From assembly GCF_038433135.1 (NCBI RefSeq), contig NZ_JBCDMV010000002.1, forward strand, positions 372,001 to 436,000: a stretch of 64,000 nt of DNA, in the 5' to 3' direction. Source of the stretch: Luteococcus sp038433135. Lineage in GTDB: Bacteria; Actinomycetota; Actinomycetes; Propionibacteriales; Propionibacteriaceae. Below are positions 32,358-39,868 of this stretch, in pieces (positions within the stretch are counted from its first letter, which is position 1; each line of letters begins with the position of its first letter). The notes under the pieces were generated by a model. It ran no database searches and was not told the DNA's origin. It worked only from the letters and a program-made list of their open reading frames with translations. The translations under genes and the position numbers were made by a program.

Positions 32358-32478
32358 TCCAACGACGCAAACACGACTCACTGATCCCCAGATCACGGGC
32401 GACCCTGGCGACCGGTTCACCTTGGGCGACCAACTCAGCAGCTCGAAGCCGGAACTCCAGCGGCTTCGCAACAGGCAT
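32353..32478 (-). pseudogene. IS3-type transposase OrfA N-terminal fragment
   Basis: A good ribosome site (AAGGAG) precedes ATG 32478, and 41 codons encode PLEFRLRAAELVAQGEPVAR then VARDLGISESCLRRWM, the helix-turn-helix of IS3-family OrfA. A TGA follows directly at the junction with recombinase sequence. The rest of the insertion sequence is missing, so this is a deletion scar. Confidence 0.6.
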
Positions 32479-32566
32479 CACGGACTCCTTCCCTGAGGCC
32501 ATCACACCCCAGAATCGGTGTCCGGAAAAGCGGGTCAGGCTCCGCCGCGTGTCACTCAGCGTGCGG

Positions 32567-33175
32567 TCAGCTCTCCTCGTCCTCGAGTGACTCCTCGACC
32601 GAGGCGACCCATTCCTGGAAGGGGTCGGGTTCAGGCTGCACCGTCAGCTCGTCGGCACAGTGGGGGATCGTCACTCCCAGCTCGTCGACCAACCAGCTCC
32701 TCAGGTGGTGGTTGACGTACTCCTCCTCGACGTCGTCGGCCCCCATCTCCCCGAGGGTCAGTTCGAAGTGCCCGACCGCGAGCGCGCGGAGGAAGTCGGT
32801 GGTGGTGGCGAAGGCGCTGCCGAAGTCGTCGCCGATGATCACAACCTGTTGCTCGCCCGTGTCGTTGAGCCACCAGGCGGCGTGCGTCCCGTCACTACCG
32901 ATCTGGCAGAACTGGTAGAGGCGATCCGCGAAGGCGTCGTCGCGATCGTCCTGCAGCATTCCCAGATTGAGGGCAAGATCCATTGAGCCCTCGTTGGTGA
33001 AGATGGCGGTCGTGACGCCCGCTTCGGGCGGGTATGGGGCAACCGTGGGCGTCACGGCATCCAGGTCGTCGCACCATCCGCGTTCCTCGCACCAGTCCAG
33101 CAGGCGACCCAGCTCCGGTGGGAGTTCCATTCCGCTCGGCAGTTCCCCAGCGATCTTCTGGCCCAGAATGCTCAT
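32567..33175 (-). CDS. SMI1/KNR4 (SUKH)-like protein
   Basis: A soluble acidic protein of 202 residues: LPPELGRLLDWCEERGWCDD near the start, then GSDGTHAAWWLNDTGEQQVV with IIGDDFGSAFATTTDFLRAL and an acidic C-terminus. This pattern fits the SUKH superfamily, many of whose members give immunity against contact-dependent or secreted toxins. No toxin gene is adjacent, so immunity is a family-level possibility only. ATG 33175 is supported by TAGGAT 6 nt upstream. Confidence 0.65.
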   Translation of the reverse strand: MSILGQKIAGELPSGMELPPELGRLLDWCEERGWCDDLDAVTPTVAPYPPEAGVTTAIFTNEGSMDLALNLGMLQDDRDDAFADRLYQFCQIGSDGTHAAWWLNDTGEQQVVIIGDDFGSAFATTTDFLRALAVGHFELTLGEMGADDVEEEYVNHHLRSWLVDELGVTIPHCADELTVQPEPDPFQEWVASVEESLEDEES

Positions 33176-33181
33176 GGCTCC

Positions 33182-33187
33182 ATCCTA
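33182..33187 (-). promoter_or_regulatory. Leaderless -10 element for the SUKH-like gene
   Basis: TAGGAT on the minus strand, 6 nt before ATG 33175. Confidence 0.5.
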
Positions 33188-33309
33188 GGTCTGGTGGGGG
33201 CTGGTCAGTGGTGGTGTGGCTGGATCGACCGAGACGGGTACTTGCAGACGCCACGCGAGAGGGGGAGTGGTCAGGGGCTGATCGTCACCAGTCCCGCCTC
33301 GTGCGCCGA

Positions 33310-33470
33310 CTACGCCAGACGGAGGTCGTAGGTGGCCAAGGCCTCGGCCTGCAGGTCGATCGCGGCCGCGAGGAGGAGAGCGTAGAGGGAGCGCAGGTTC
33401 ACGACCGGCACCAGCCCCGCATGGGTGAACTGGGCCGGTTCGATCGCGGACAGCGACACTTTCAACCAGA
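33310..33470 (-). pseudogene. PIN-domain toxin C-terminal remnant
   Basis: The frame encodes AQFTHAGLVPVVNLRSLYAL followed by LLAAAIDLQAEALATYDLRL and a stop. It matches the end of VapC toxins (LRSLDALHLAxAxxLxAxxxxTYDxRL). The catalytic Asp of LRSLDAL is Tyr here, and the N-terminal half of the toxin is missing. It is out of frame with the antitoxin remnant before it. Non-functional. Confidence 0.6.
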
Positions 33471-33474
33471 ACCG

Positions 33475-33544
33475 CGCCAGCCTCGACCTCGCGCAGGATC
33501 TCACCGCTTTCGTTGCGCATCTCGCGTTGGCTGATGGTCCTCAT
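33475..33544 (-). pseudogene. Phd/YefM-type antitoxin N-terminal remnant
   Basis: From ATG 33544 the sequence MRTISQREMRNESGEILREV followed by EAGA matches the DNA-binding start of Phd-family antitoxins. After about 24 codons homology stops and the toxin C-terminal remnant begins in another frame, so an internal deletion fused the two genes. Confidence 0.6.
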
Positions 33545-33546
33545 GC

Positions 33547-34120
33547 CCCCGGCGTAGCAAGTGCGTAGCATCATCGGGCTGGTCTGCGAGTGAGTCGTGG
33601 TGCGCACCGACCCGCGGGAAACAGGCGTTCGAGGTGGATATGCCTCGTGGGCCGGATTTCCTGCGGGATTGAGCGCGGGAGGCCGCCGAGCCAAGCCTGA
33701 TCCGTCTGGCCCGACTGTTCGCACAGCGTCCCCTTCAGTAGCGGTGAGCTGTGTTCGTGGCCGCTTCTTTGGTTCGGCCGAAGTGCCGATAAGCGAGTAC
33801 TCAGCCTCACCGCGCGAAATGGGTGGACGCGAGGCGCCCATGATGAAAACCAGCAGTGCGAGGGCCGCGATGGCTCCGGTGCGACCCCATGGGAGGACGA
33901 GCGCGAACTGTGAAGCATCTCGCGGGTTCACGAGCACCGGCCCGGAGAAGGGGACTTCGGTGTCGTCCGGCCCCAGACCCGCGAACTCGTGGCGGTGCGT
34001 TTCGCCATCGGGTCCGGCGACCTCGACGAGCCAGGCCATGCGTGTCCAGGGCGAGTCCTCCATGATGTAGCGCCGAACCGCCACCACGGTGCCGGCCCCG
34101 GAATGCCAGTCTGTCAGCAC
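33547..34120 (-). pseudogene. Hypothetical membrane protein fragment lacking its own stop
   Basis: From GTG 34120 (or ATG 34186) the frame reads TDWHSGAGTVVAVRRYIMED then EVAGPDGETHRHEFAGLGPD, and a hydrophobic segment RTGAIAALALLVFIMGAS around 33855. The sequence then loses protein-like character and runs in frame into the antitoxin remnant without a stop. I read it as a 3'-truncated gene of unknown function; an intact but unusual gene cannot be excluded. Confidence 0.35.
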
Positions 34121-34161
34121 ATGCCAGATGTGGGACAAGGGTGCCGTGGTCCCGGCGACCT

Positions 34162-34167
34162 TAGACT
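34162..34167 (+). promoter_or_regulatory. Leaderless -10 element for the gene at 34174
   Basis: TAGACT, 6 nt before ATG 34174. Confidence 0.5.
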
Positions 34168-34173
34168 GGTGGC

Positions 34174-34803
34174 ATGTCGGTTCCAACGTTCGTCGAAGGC
34201 CTGACCGAGGGGCTTCGCGACAGGGGTTACACCCCGCAGGCCCGCTCGGGATCGGTCTTCGCGTTCTCCCGACCGGTCGACGAAGGCGTCACCGCCTGGC
34301 TACACCTCAGCATCAATCGAGCCGGGAACATCCTTACGACCGTAGGCGTGCGCTTCGACGCTGTGCAGGAGATCTATGCTCCCGCCGCTGACGAGGCGAA
34401 CAATCCGCAAAGGACCACGCTCTTCCAACCCCTGTCGGGCCTGTTGTGGCCAGCGGAGGGCTATCAGTCATGGCGTCTTGGGCAAGGTGACGACGAGGCC
34501 GTGCGACAGCGGCTGCTCCGCGACATTGATCGAGCATGCGAGCCCTGGATCGCGCGGCGCCAGTCGCTCCACGCGGTGCTGGAGGGCTTGGACGAGAACG
34601 AGTCCGACGTGTGGTCGGCGGGATATCTGCGGCCCATCGTCCTGCACTTGTTGGGTCGTGACGCGGAGGCCGTCGCTGCCCTGGATGCGCGGGTGGCTGC
34701 CATCGCCCGGGAGCCGGACTACCCCGTGGCACGCACGTTCCGGGCTTTCGCCCGCCAGTACCGAGCCGAACTCGCCTCTCCCTCCGAGGAGACGCCCGCC
34801 TGA
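34174..34803 (+). CDS. Hypothetical protein in the accessory region
   Basis: A 209-residue soluble protein. It begins MSVPTFVEGLTEGLRDRGYT, has a strand-rich N-terminal part (VFAFSRPVDEGVTAWLHLSI), then QPLSGLLWPAEGYQSWRLGQ and a helical C-terminal half (LLGRDAEAVAALDARVAAIA). The shape is reminiscent of DUF4304-like proteins, but I cannot assign it firmly. A terminator lies at 34919 between it and the converging glycosyltransferase. Confidence 0.65.
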   Translation: MSVPTFVEGLTEGLRDRGYTPQARSGSVFAFSRPVDEGVTAWLHLSINRAGNILTTVGVRFDAVQEIYAPAADEANNPQRTTLFQPLSGLLWPAEGYQSWRLGQGDDEAVRQRLLRDIDRACEPWIARRQSLHAVLEGLDENESDVWSAGYLRPIVLHLLGRDAEAVAALDARVAAIAREPDYPVARTFRAFARQYRAELASPSEETPA

Positions 34804-34918
34804 CAGCCGATGCGTCGACCGCGCCAGCGCGTCAGCCGAGCAGGCCCAGGCGCTCCAGGGCATCGACGGTGCGGGCCACGCCGTCCTCTCCCCCCAAGGT
34901 CCACCAGGCAAGAGATTC

Positions 34919-34950
34919 CTGCCCCGTCACAAGAGGGGCAGTTTCATTTC
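34919..34950. terminator. Terminator between convergent genes
   Basis: CTGCCCC (34919-34925) pairs with GGGGCAG (34935-34941) and is followed on the plus strand by TTTCATTTCTT. Confidence 0.65.
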
Positions 34951-36209
34951 TTGTCGGTTCTCTCGCACGCGGCCAGGTCAAGGATGTGGTCGGCGCAGGC
35001 CGCTGGCCCGTCGAGTCGCCCTGCGACAGCGGCCAGCTCGCGGGCCTTGGTGCGCAGGGACTCGTCGTCGAGCAGCCGGGCGACGATTCCGGGGAAGTGG
35101 CCACGGAGCAGATCCCCCGCGGTGAACCGGAGCGCATTGCCGTGCCGGACACACTCGTCCAGGTTGCAGCGCTGTTCCAGCTGCAGGCCGATCCCGGCGA
35201 AGGGTGCCCCGGAGGCGCAGGCGGTCTGCACGGTTCCCTCGCCGCCGTGAATGATCGACGCGTCCACCAGCCCCGCCAGTCGATGGGCGGGCAGGAAGTC
35301 GAAGACCCGGATCCGTGGTGACAAGGCTGCACGGTCTCGGTCATCCAGGAAGCGACCGGCCGTGGTCACCACGTCCAGCCCCATCCGGTCCAGCTCGGTC
35401 AGGATTCGTCGAGCCAAACCGGCATTGCCGGACGAGCCCAATCCGACGTACACCGCAGGGCGCTGTCGGTCAGCCAGCGCCGCCACCTCTGACGGCAGTT
35501 CCTCGTCGCTTCGGGCATAGACCGGCCCCACCGCCACCTCGCCCGGGGCGAGCGGCCGTCCGTCGAGCAGCGGAAAAAGCGAAGCGATCAGGTCGACGTC
35601 GGCGGCCATCGCGTCCAGCGTGGTGCGGGGGAGCTCCAGCCCGTGCTCGCGGGCGACCCGTCGGAAGGCCGACGGCTGCCATGTCACCCGCGGTGCGGCG
35701 ATCCGCGCCAGCCCTCCCGCCAGGCGATTGCCCGACTGGGGCAGCCGGCCATCACCGGCCAGGACGGGCAGCGTGCGGGCGGCGGCCAGATGGCCACGGC
35801 TCAGCGGGAAGGGTTTCACGTAGGCCAGCGGCACTCCGGCAATCCGAGCGGACAGGAAGATCGACAGCGTGCTGCCAATCACGATCGCGTCCGGTTGCCA
35901 GCGTCGGATCAGTTCCAGCTCGCTGGCCACCCGGCGGCGGATCACCGACGTCGTGAAGGGATGGCGCAGGCTCCGGCCCTGGTCGGCGGCGATCAGGGCA
36001 TCCGCGTCGGCCTCGCTCAGCTCGGGCTTCAACAGCTCCAGATCAAAGCCGGCGTCTCGCACATAGTCGGCAAACCGGGGGGAATAGCCCATGAAGCGCA
36101 CCGCGTGCCCTCGGGCGGCGAGCTCTCGGGCCACCTCCACACCGCGAGACGTCTCGCCCAGGTTGAAGGTCTCGGGGGCACACAGGATCCGCGCGGGGCT
36201 GTTCTGCAT
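34944..36209 (-). CDS. GT1-type glycosyltransferase (UGT/MGT-like)
   Basis: The 421-residue protein has a GT-B architecture: an N-terminal half starting ILCAPETFNLGETSRGVEVA with the glycine-rich acceptor-side loop, and a C-terminal donor half with PAVYVGLGSSGNAGLARRIL, VFDFLPAHRLAGLVDASIIH and the signature HGGEGTVQTACASGAPFAGI. Such enzymes move sugar from a nucleotide donor to lipids or small molecules. It stands alone in the accessory region, so the acceptor is unknown. ATG 36209 is the first start of the frame. Confidence 0.85.
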   Translation of the reverse strand: MQNSPARILCAPETFNLGETSRGVEVARELAARGHAVRFMGYSPRFADYVRDAGFDLELLKPELSEADADALIAADQGRSLRHPFTTSVIRRRVASELELIRRWQPDAIVIGSTLSIFLSARIAGVPLAYVKPFPLSRGHLAAARTLPVLAGDGRLPQSGNRLAGGLARIAAPRVTWQPSAFRRVAREHGLELPRTTLDAMAADVDLIASLFPLLDGRPLAPGEVAVGPVYARSDEELPSEVAALADRQRPAVYVGLGSSGNAGLARRILTELDRMGLDVVTTAGRFLDDRDRAALSPRIRVFDFLPAHRLAGLVDASIIHGGEGTVQTACASGAPFAGIGLQLEQRCNLDECVRHGNALRFTAGDLLRGHFPGIVARLLDDESLRTKARELAAVAGRLDGPAACADHILDLAACERTDKK

Positions 36210-36347
36210 GATCCCATCGTGACACTTGCTGGTGTACTCGGTTCCGAGTTCGTGGCTCTTCGAAGGCCCTGAGTCGACGCCCGCCTATCCTGCGGGTGTG
36301 TTCACGTCGACGAACCCCTCGCCCCTGAACGCCGCCGGGCCCGACGC

Positions 36348-36584
36348 ATGACCAGCTCGCTCGTCGTGGTGACCGGCATCGCGATGATCCTCAGCCTGGT
36401 CGGAGGCCGGCTGGTGGCCGTGTCCGCCCGGATCGCTCCGACGCCCGGCGCCGTCCACCGCCTGCAGTTCCCCCTTGCCGTCGTCACGGTCTGCCTGACC
36501 GCAGCAGCCCTGATGACGGTGCGCAGCGAACCTGCGGTCGCGCTCGTCGCCGGCATGCTGGGCGTCGGCGACCAACTGGCCTGA
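36348..36584 (+). CDS. Small two-helix membrane protein
   Basis: 78 codons encode MTSSLVVVTGIAMILSLVGG, a short loop with PTPGAVHRLQF, and a second helix PLAVVTVCLTAAALMTVRSE. There is no clear ribosome site or promoter, and no recognised family. Codon use fits the genome, so the gene is plausible but unproven. Confidence 0.4.
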   Translation: MTSSLVVVTGIAMILSLVGGRLVAVSARIAPTPGAVHRLQFPLAVVTVCLTAAALMTVRSEPAVALVAGMLGVGDQLA

Positions 36585-36601
36585 CACGTGGTTCGTGCTT
36601 G

Positions 36602-36982
36602 TCAGAGCACTTCCAGTCCGCGCGCACCCGCCGCTGCCTTGAGGGCGTCGTCGAACGTGGCGACTCGGGCCGAGGTCTGCTCGGCGGTCAGCAGGACACA
36701 GCAGTCGGGCATCTTCGCGCGGGTGTTGGCCCGTAGGCGAGCCAAGCGAATTCCGGCGTCATGTGGGAGGGGAGTGATCTCGATTCCCAGGGAGCGGATG
36801 TCGGCCGACATCTGTTGGTCACGGTGTTCCCGGGCCGCTCGCACGAGGACCTCGGCCTGGTTGATGGGGCCGATGGTCATTGGTTCATCCGGATTGTCCC
36901 TGAACAGCCTCTCGGCCGCTTCGTGGTGGACGTCGTGGGCATCGAACAGGGCGATCAGCACCCCGGCGTCGAGCGCGATCAT
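36602..36982 (-). CDS. PIN-domain toxin VapC
   Basis: A 126-residue ribonuclease-type toxin: the N-terminal catalytic Asp is in MIALDAGVLIALFDAHDVHH, a conserved Glu is in INQAEVLVRAAREH, and acidic residues recur in AKMPDCCVLLTAEQTSARVA with TFDDALKAAA. ATG 36982 overlaps the antitoxin stop by 4 bp (ATGA), the normal toxin-antitoxin layout. Confidence 0.85.
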   Translation of the reverse strand: MIALDAGVLIALFDAHDVHHEAAERLFRDNPDEPMTIGPINQAEVLVRAAREHRDQQMSADIRSLGIEITPLPHDAGIRLARLRANTRAKMPDCCVLLTAEQTSARVATFDDALKAAAGARGLEVL

Positions 36983-37248
36983 TCGGGCCACTCGGCCCGC
37001 AGGCCATCGAGGTAGCCAGGCTCGTACAGGCCGGTGTAGGAGCCGCTGACGCGATCCACTGCGGACAGGCGCCGATTGTGCCGGGCGGCCGCCTCGGGCT
37101 CGATGCTCTTGAAACCCTCCTCGATCAGATGGCGCAGGAGGCGAGCGGGCTTGTCCCGGTCGGCGGGCCACCTGCGAGCAGCAGCATGCAGTGCCGCGGT
37201 GATCTCGGCGGTCTCCGTCACCGGGTGGCGGCGCTTCGTGGTCGGCAT
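36979..37248 (-). CDS. VapB-like antitoxin
   Basis: The 89-residue partner of the PIN toxin, coupled by ATGA. It reads MPTTKRRHPVTETAEITAAL, then DKPARLLRHLIEEGFKSIEP and an acidic C-terminal tail that probably wraps the toxin. The DNA-binding fold is not a standard VapB strand-helix-helix and may be specific to this family. ATG 37248 is preceded at 6 nt by TACACT. Confidence 0.75.
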   Translation of the reverse strand: MPTTKRRHPVTETAEITAALHAAARRWPADRDKPARLLRHLIEEGFKSIEPEAAARHNRRLSAVDRVSGSYTGLYEPGYLDGLRAEWPE

Positions 37249-37254
37249 GTCCCA

Positions 37255-37260
37255 AGTGTA
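37255..37260 (-). promoter_or_regulatory. Leaderless -10 element for the vapBC operon
   Basis: TACACT on the minus strand, 6 nt before ATG 37248. Confidence 0.45.
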
Positions 37261-37347
37261 ACTCTGCTTCTGGGTGTCACACCTGACCGTGGTCTCCGCA
37301 GTCGAGCGCCCTGACCTGACTGGTGTCCCGATGGACCGGAGGCGTGG

Positions 37348-38310
37348 TCAGGCAGAGAAGGACGAAGGCTGAGGCAGGTGGTCGATCACCCGGGCTCCGC
37401 ACGTTCCTGGGGTGCCCAGCTGCCGGTGTGCATCGGCGGCCTGATGCGGCGCGAAGGTGACGCCCACGACGCCGGGGAGTTCCCCGTCGGCAATCCGGTG
37501 GGCAAGCCACGTGAGGTCGCGGCTGTCGTGGCCGGCCGCCACCGGACGGGACACGATCCCTGAGCGACGAGCTGGCATGAGTGATCGAGGCCAAGCACTT
37601 CCGTCGGTCAAGGCCATGCGAGCCCCAGGCGCGCCAGCGCCACACCACGTCTTGGGCTCGCCGGCGGCGAGCACGATCCCGTCGTAGTGCAGCCCCTGCT
37701 GCAGGGCAGCGCAGTCCTGACTGCGATGGTCCACGACGAGATCGGCGCCCATCTCATGGGCGGCGGTCTGGGCCGCCCGCCCCACCACGGCGTCCACCCG
37801 GGCGCCGAACAGCCCGGCCAATCGAATGGCCGCCAGCCCCACTGGACCACCGCCCCCAACCACCAGGATGTGGTCACCTGGGCGGGGCCTGACCACGTCG
37901 CGGATGGCGCGCAAGGCCGTCAGGCCGCCAAGCGCGGGTGCGACGTCTGCAGCGACCAGGTGATGATCCCGCGGGAACAGGCCGCACCGCTCCGTCTCCA
38001 CCGCGAGGAGTTCGACCGTCGTGCCGCGGGCACACAGCGGTTCCAGGCCAAGGACCACGGCCACGGGGGTCCCCATCGGTAGTGCGGTGTCACCCGCATC
38101 GGCCACCACGCCCACGGCATCAAAGCCCGTCTGCTTGGGGAAGCCCAGGCCGTGGGGGAACCGGCCACGGCGAAACTCTGCGTCGATCCGGCTCACGCCG
38201 CTCGCTACGGTACGCACCAGAACCTGACCGGATCGCAGCTCGGGGATGGGAATCTCGTCAATCGTCAGGACATCAGGACTGCCATGCCGGTGGTACTGGA
38301 CCGCCCACAT
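37348..38310 (-). CDS. Zinc-free MDR/quinone-oxidoreductase-type dehydrogenase
   Basis: A 320-residue member of the medium-chain dehydrogenase/reductase superfamily: MWAVQYHRHGSPDVLTIDEI, SGQVLVRTVASGVSRIDAEF, then the NADPH Rossmann motif DHILVVGGGGPVGLAAIRLA. The structural-zinc Cys cluster is absent, pointing to the quinone oxidoreductase branch. Start ATG 38310 or GTG 38319, the latter overlapping the upstream stop. It is the third gene of an operon with two small membrane proteins, divergent from a TetR gene. Confidence 0.82.
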   Translation of the reverse strand: MWAVQYHRHGSPDVLTIDEIPIPELRSGQVLVRTVASGVSRIDAEFRRGRFPHGLGFPKQTGFDAVGVVADAGDTALPMGTPVAVVLGLEPLCARGTTVELLAVETERCGLFPRDHHLVAADVAPALGGLTALRAIRDVVRPRPGDHILVVGGGGPVGLAAIRLAGLFGARVDAVVGRAAQTAAHEMGADLVVDHRSQDCAALQQGLHYDGIVLAAGEPKTWCGAGAPGARMALTDGSAWPRSLMPARRSGIVSRPVAAGHDSRDLTWLAHRIADGELPGVVGVTFAPHQAADAHRQLGTPGTCGARVIDHLPQPSSFSA

Positions 38311-38311
38311 C

Positions 38312-38740
38312 TCACTCACCACTGTGGTCTTGGTGCCAGATCTCGCGCAGGACAACGCCGGCGCCCACCCATCCCGGCGCGACCGACGTCGTCGTGCCCG
38401 GCATGATCGTGCGCGTCCGCCAGGATGCGGCCAGGTGCATGCCGAAGGCCGCGGACCAGCCGGCGCACAGCACGCTCGTCGCTACTTGGGTGGCCCGCGG
38501 GTGCCGACGGGTCAGGGCCCAGGCGGTCGCCAGCCCCACGCACTGGGATGCCTGTGCAGTCACGCGTCGACGAGGGTCGTGGGCGGCCATCCAGTTGCCC
38601 TGCAGGTGCCGGTCCAGCCACGGCATCGTCGTGGTGCCGACCCTGCGATACCAGTCCTCGACGCTGACCAGAACCTCCTCGGTCTGGTGCACGGCGATCA
38701 GCGCAAGCGTCATCACCCAAAGGCGGTCATTGCGGTTCAT
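38312..38740 (-). CDS. HXXEE-type small membrane protein
   Basis: A 142-residue protein with about four hydrophobic stretches. The motif AVHQTEEVLVS in the first helix fits the HXXEE domain; further His residues occur in GMHLAASWRT and REIWHQDHSGE. ATG 38740 follows AAGGAGAAGC. It overlaps both neighbours (ATGA before, close junction after), so it is in the middle of a three-gene operon. Family function is not established; buried His and Glu residues suggest metal or proton chemistry. Confidence 0.75.
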   Translation of the reverse strand: MNRNDRLWVMTLALIAVHQTEEVLVSVEDWYRRVGTTTMPWLDRHLQGNWMAAHDPRRRVTAQASQCVGLATAWALTRRHPRATQVATSVLCAGWSAAFGMHLAASWRTRTIMPGTTTSVAPGWVGAGVVLREIWHQDHSGE

Positions 38741-39219
38741 TGCTTCTCCTTGGTCTCGTGGTTCCGGGCAGCGAGGGCTCCCACGGCGTGGGCGACGGCC
38801 AACCAGCCACCGGTCAGTGCCACGGCGCGCAGTGGCCGGGCGACGCCAGGCGCGCCCGCTTGGCGCAGTCGTCGCGTCGCCCACCACCACTGCGGCAGGA
38901 CGACGGTGGGTGAGGTGGCAACGCCCGTCGTGTACCGGCCGGTGAGCGCCGAGGCCGCCAGGTGCCCGAAACCGTGCGCGCCGAAGACCAACTGCACGTC
39001 CTGGTAGAGCCAGCCGCGCCCACGGGTGCGAATCCCGTCGACGACGGCCGCGCCGTACAGCACGCCCATTGTCGCCACGCCTACCCGCACATGGGTTTGC
39101 GAGACGCCGGTTGTGGGTGCCATGGTCAGCAATTCCTCGCCGTCATTGGCCAGGAAGGAGACCCACAGGGACAGCGGGATCAGCCAGCGGTCCGGGCCGA
39201 CGAGCATGCCGTCCATCAT
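38737..39219 (-). CDS. Second small membrane protein of the operon, HXXEE-like variant
   Basis: A 160-residue protein: IPLSLWVSFLANDGEELLTM places NDGEE where the neighbour has HQTEE, followed by helices with GVATMGVLYGAAVVDGI, a conserved-looking VFGAHGFGHLAAS, and VALTGGWLAVAHAVGALAAR. It appears to be a diverged relative of the gene behind it, with Asn replacing the first His. ATG 39219, 39216 and 39207 are possible starts; GGAGG at 39221-39225 favours 39216 or 39207. Confidence 0.65.
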   Translation of the reverse strand: MMDGMLVGPDRWLIPLSLWVSFLANDGEELLTMAPTTGVSQTHVRVGVATMGVLYGAAVVDGIRTRGRGWLYQDVQLVFGAHGFGHLAASALTGRYTTGVATSPTVVLPQWWWATRRLRQAGAPGVARPLRAVALTGGWLAVAHAVGALAARNHETKEKQ

Positions 39220-39241
39220 TCCTCCACTTCCGAAACAATCA

Positions 39242-39276
39242 GTAGCGATACCAACGGTAGCGCAAAGGGTAGCGAT
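39242..39276. promoter_or_regulatory. Three GTAGCG repeats in the divergent tetR promoter region
   Basis: GTAGCGAT (39242-39249), GTAGCGCA (39257-39264) and GTAGCGAT (39269-39276) are direct repeats between the operon start and the tetR start. They overlap possible -10 elements of both directions and are probable TetR operators. Confidence 0.5.
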
Positions 39277-39292
39277 CTGGAAGGGTGGTCGC

Positions 39293-39868
39293 ATGGCAAT
39301 GGGGAGACCGCGGGATGCGTCGGTGGAACACAAGGTGCTGGATGCCGTGCGCGCCCTGTTGGCCGTGCGCGGGTACGCAGGTCTGCGGATCGATGAGGTG
39401 GCCGCGCGCAGCGGTGTGGCCAAGACCACCATCTACCGCCGGTGGCCGAGCCTCGCCCATCTGGTGGTGGCCGCCGTGGTGGACCTGGTGGGGGAGCGCG
39501 ACCTGACCTTCGTCGGCGACCCTGAACAAGATCTTCGCGCCGCCTGCCGCGTCGGGCTGGTCTCGCTGCGCCAAGCGGGTCCCGGGGTTGCGGCGCTCGC
39601 AATGGAGGTCCACCGGCAGAGCGACGACGAGCTGCGACGCGCCTACCGCGCCGCCCTGATCGACCCCGTCCGCGAGGCGATCGTCCGTGCCATCCGGGAA
39701 GGACAACAGGCGGGACGCTTTCGCGCCGAGATGGATCCCTACGTCACCGCCGATGCCCTCGTCGGCGCTGCGGTCTATCGGCTCGTCATCTTGCACGAGA
39801 CCCCCGACGAGTCTGACCTGGAGGCCCTGCTGGACGTGGTGCTGGCCGGCCTCGCGTCGGTCGGTTAG
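39293..39868 (+). CDS. TetR-family regulator of the divergent operon
   Basis: The 191-residue protein has the N-terminal HTH HKVLDAVRALLAVRGYAGLR, then DEVAARSGVAKTTIYRRWPS, and a C-terminal ligand domain ending DESDLEALLDVVLAGLASVG. Divergence from the three-gene operon and the shared repeats suggest that it represses that operon and itself. Start ATG 39293; ATG 39299 is also possible. The stop overlaps the convergent reductase gene by a few bases. Confidence 0.88.
   Translation: MAMGRPRDASVEHKVLDAVRALLAVRGYAGLRIDEVAARSGVAKTTIYRRWPSLAHLVVAAVVDLVGERDLTFVGDPEQDLRAACRVGLVSLRQAGPGVAALAMEVHRQSDDELRRAYRAALIDPVREAIVRAIREGQQAGRFRAEMDPYVTADALVGAAVYRLVILHETPDESDLEALLDVVLAGLASVG

Noticed and set aside
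32016..32471. A 151-codon minus-strand frame spanning tRNA-Ala
   Set aside because: Only its inner part resembles a recombinase; the rest is antisense of the tRNA and terminator. It is treated as a fragment, not a gene.
33597..34070. A 157-codon plus-strand frame opposite the truncated membrane protein
   Set aside because: Low-complexity Ser/Arg/Pro composition and no promoter or ribosome site; the minus strand reads better as protein.
34829..34914. Minus-strand tail ESLAWWTLGGEDGVARTVDA ending LERLGLLG and a stop, looking like the C-terminus of a hydrolase
   Set aside because: Too short and without a recognisable catalytic part; could be a remnant, but homology cannot be judged by eye.
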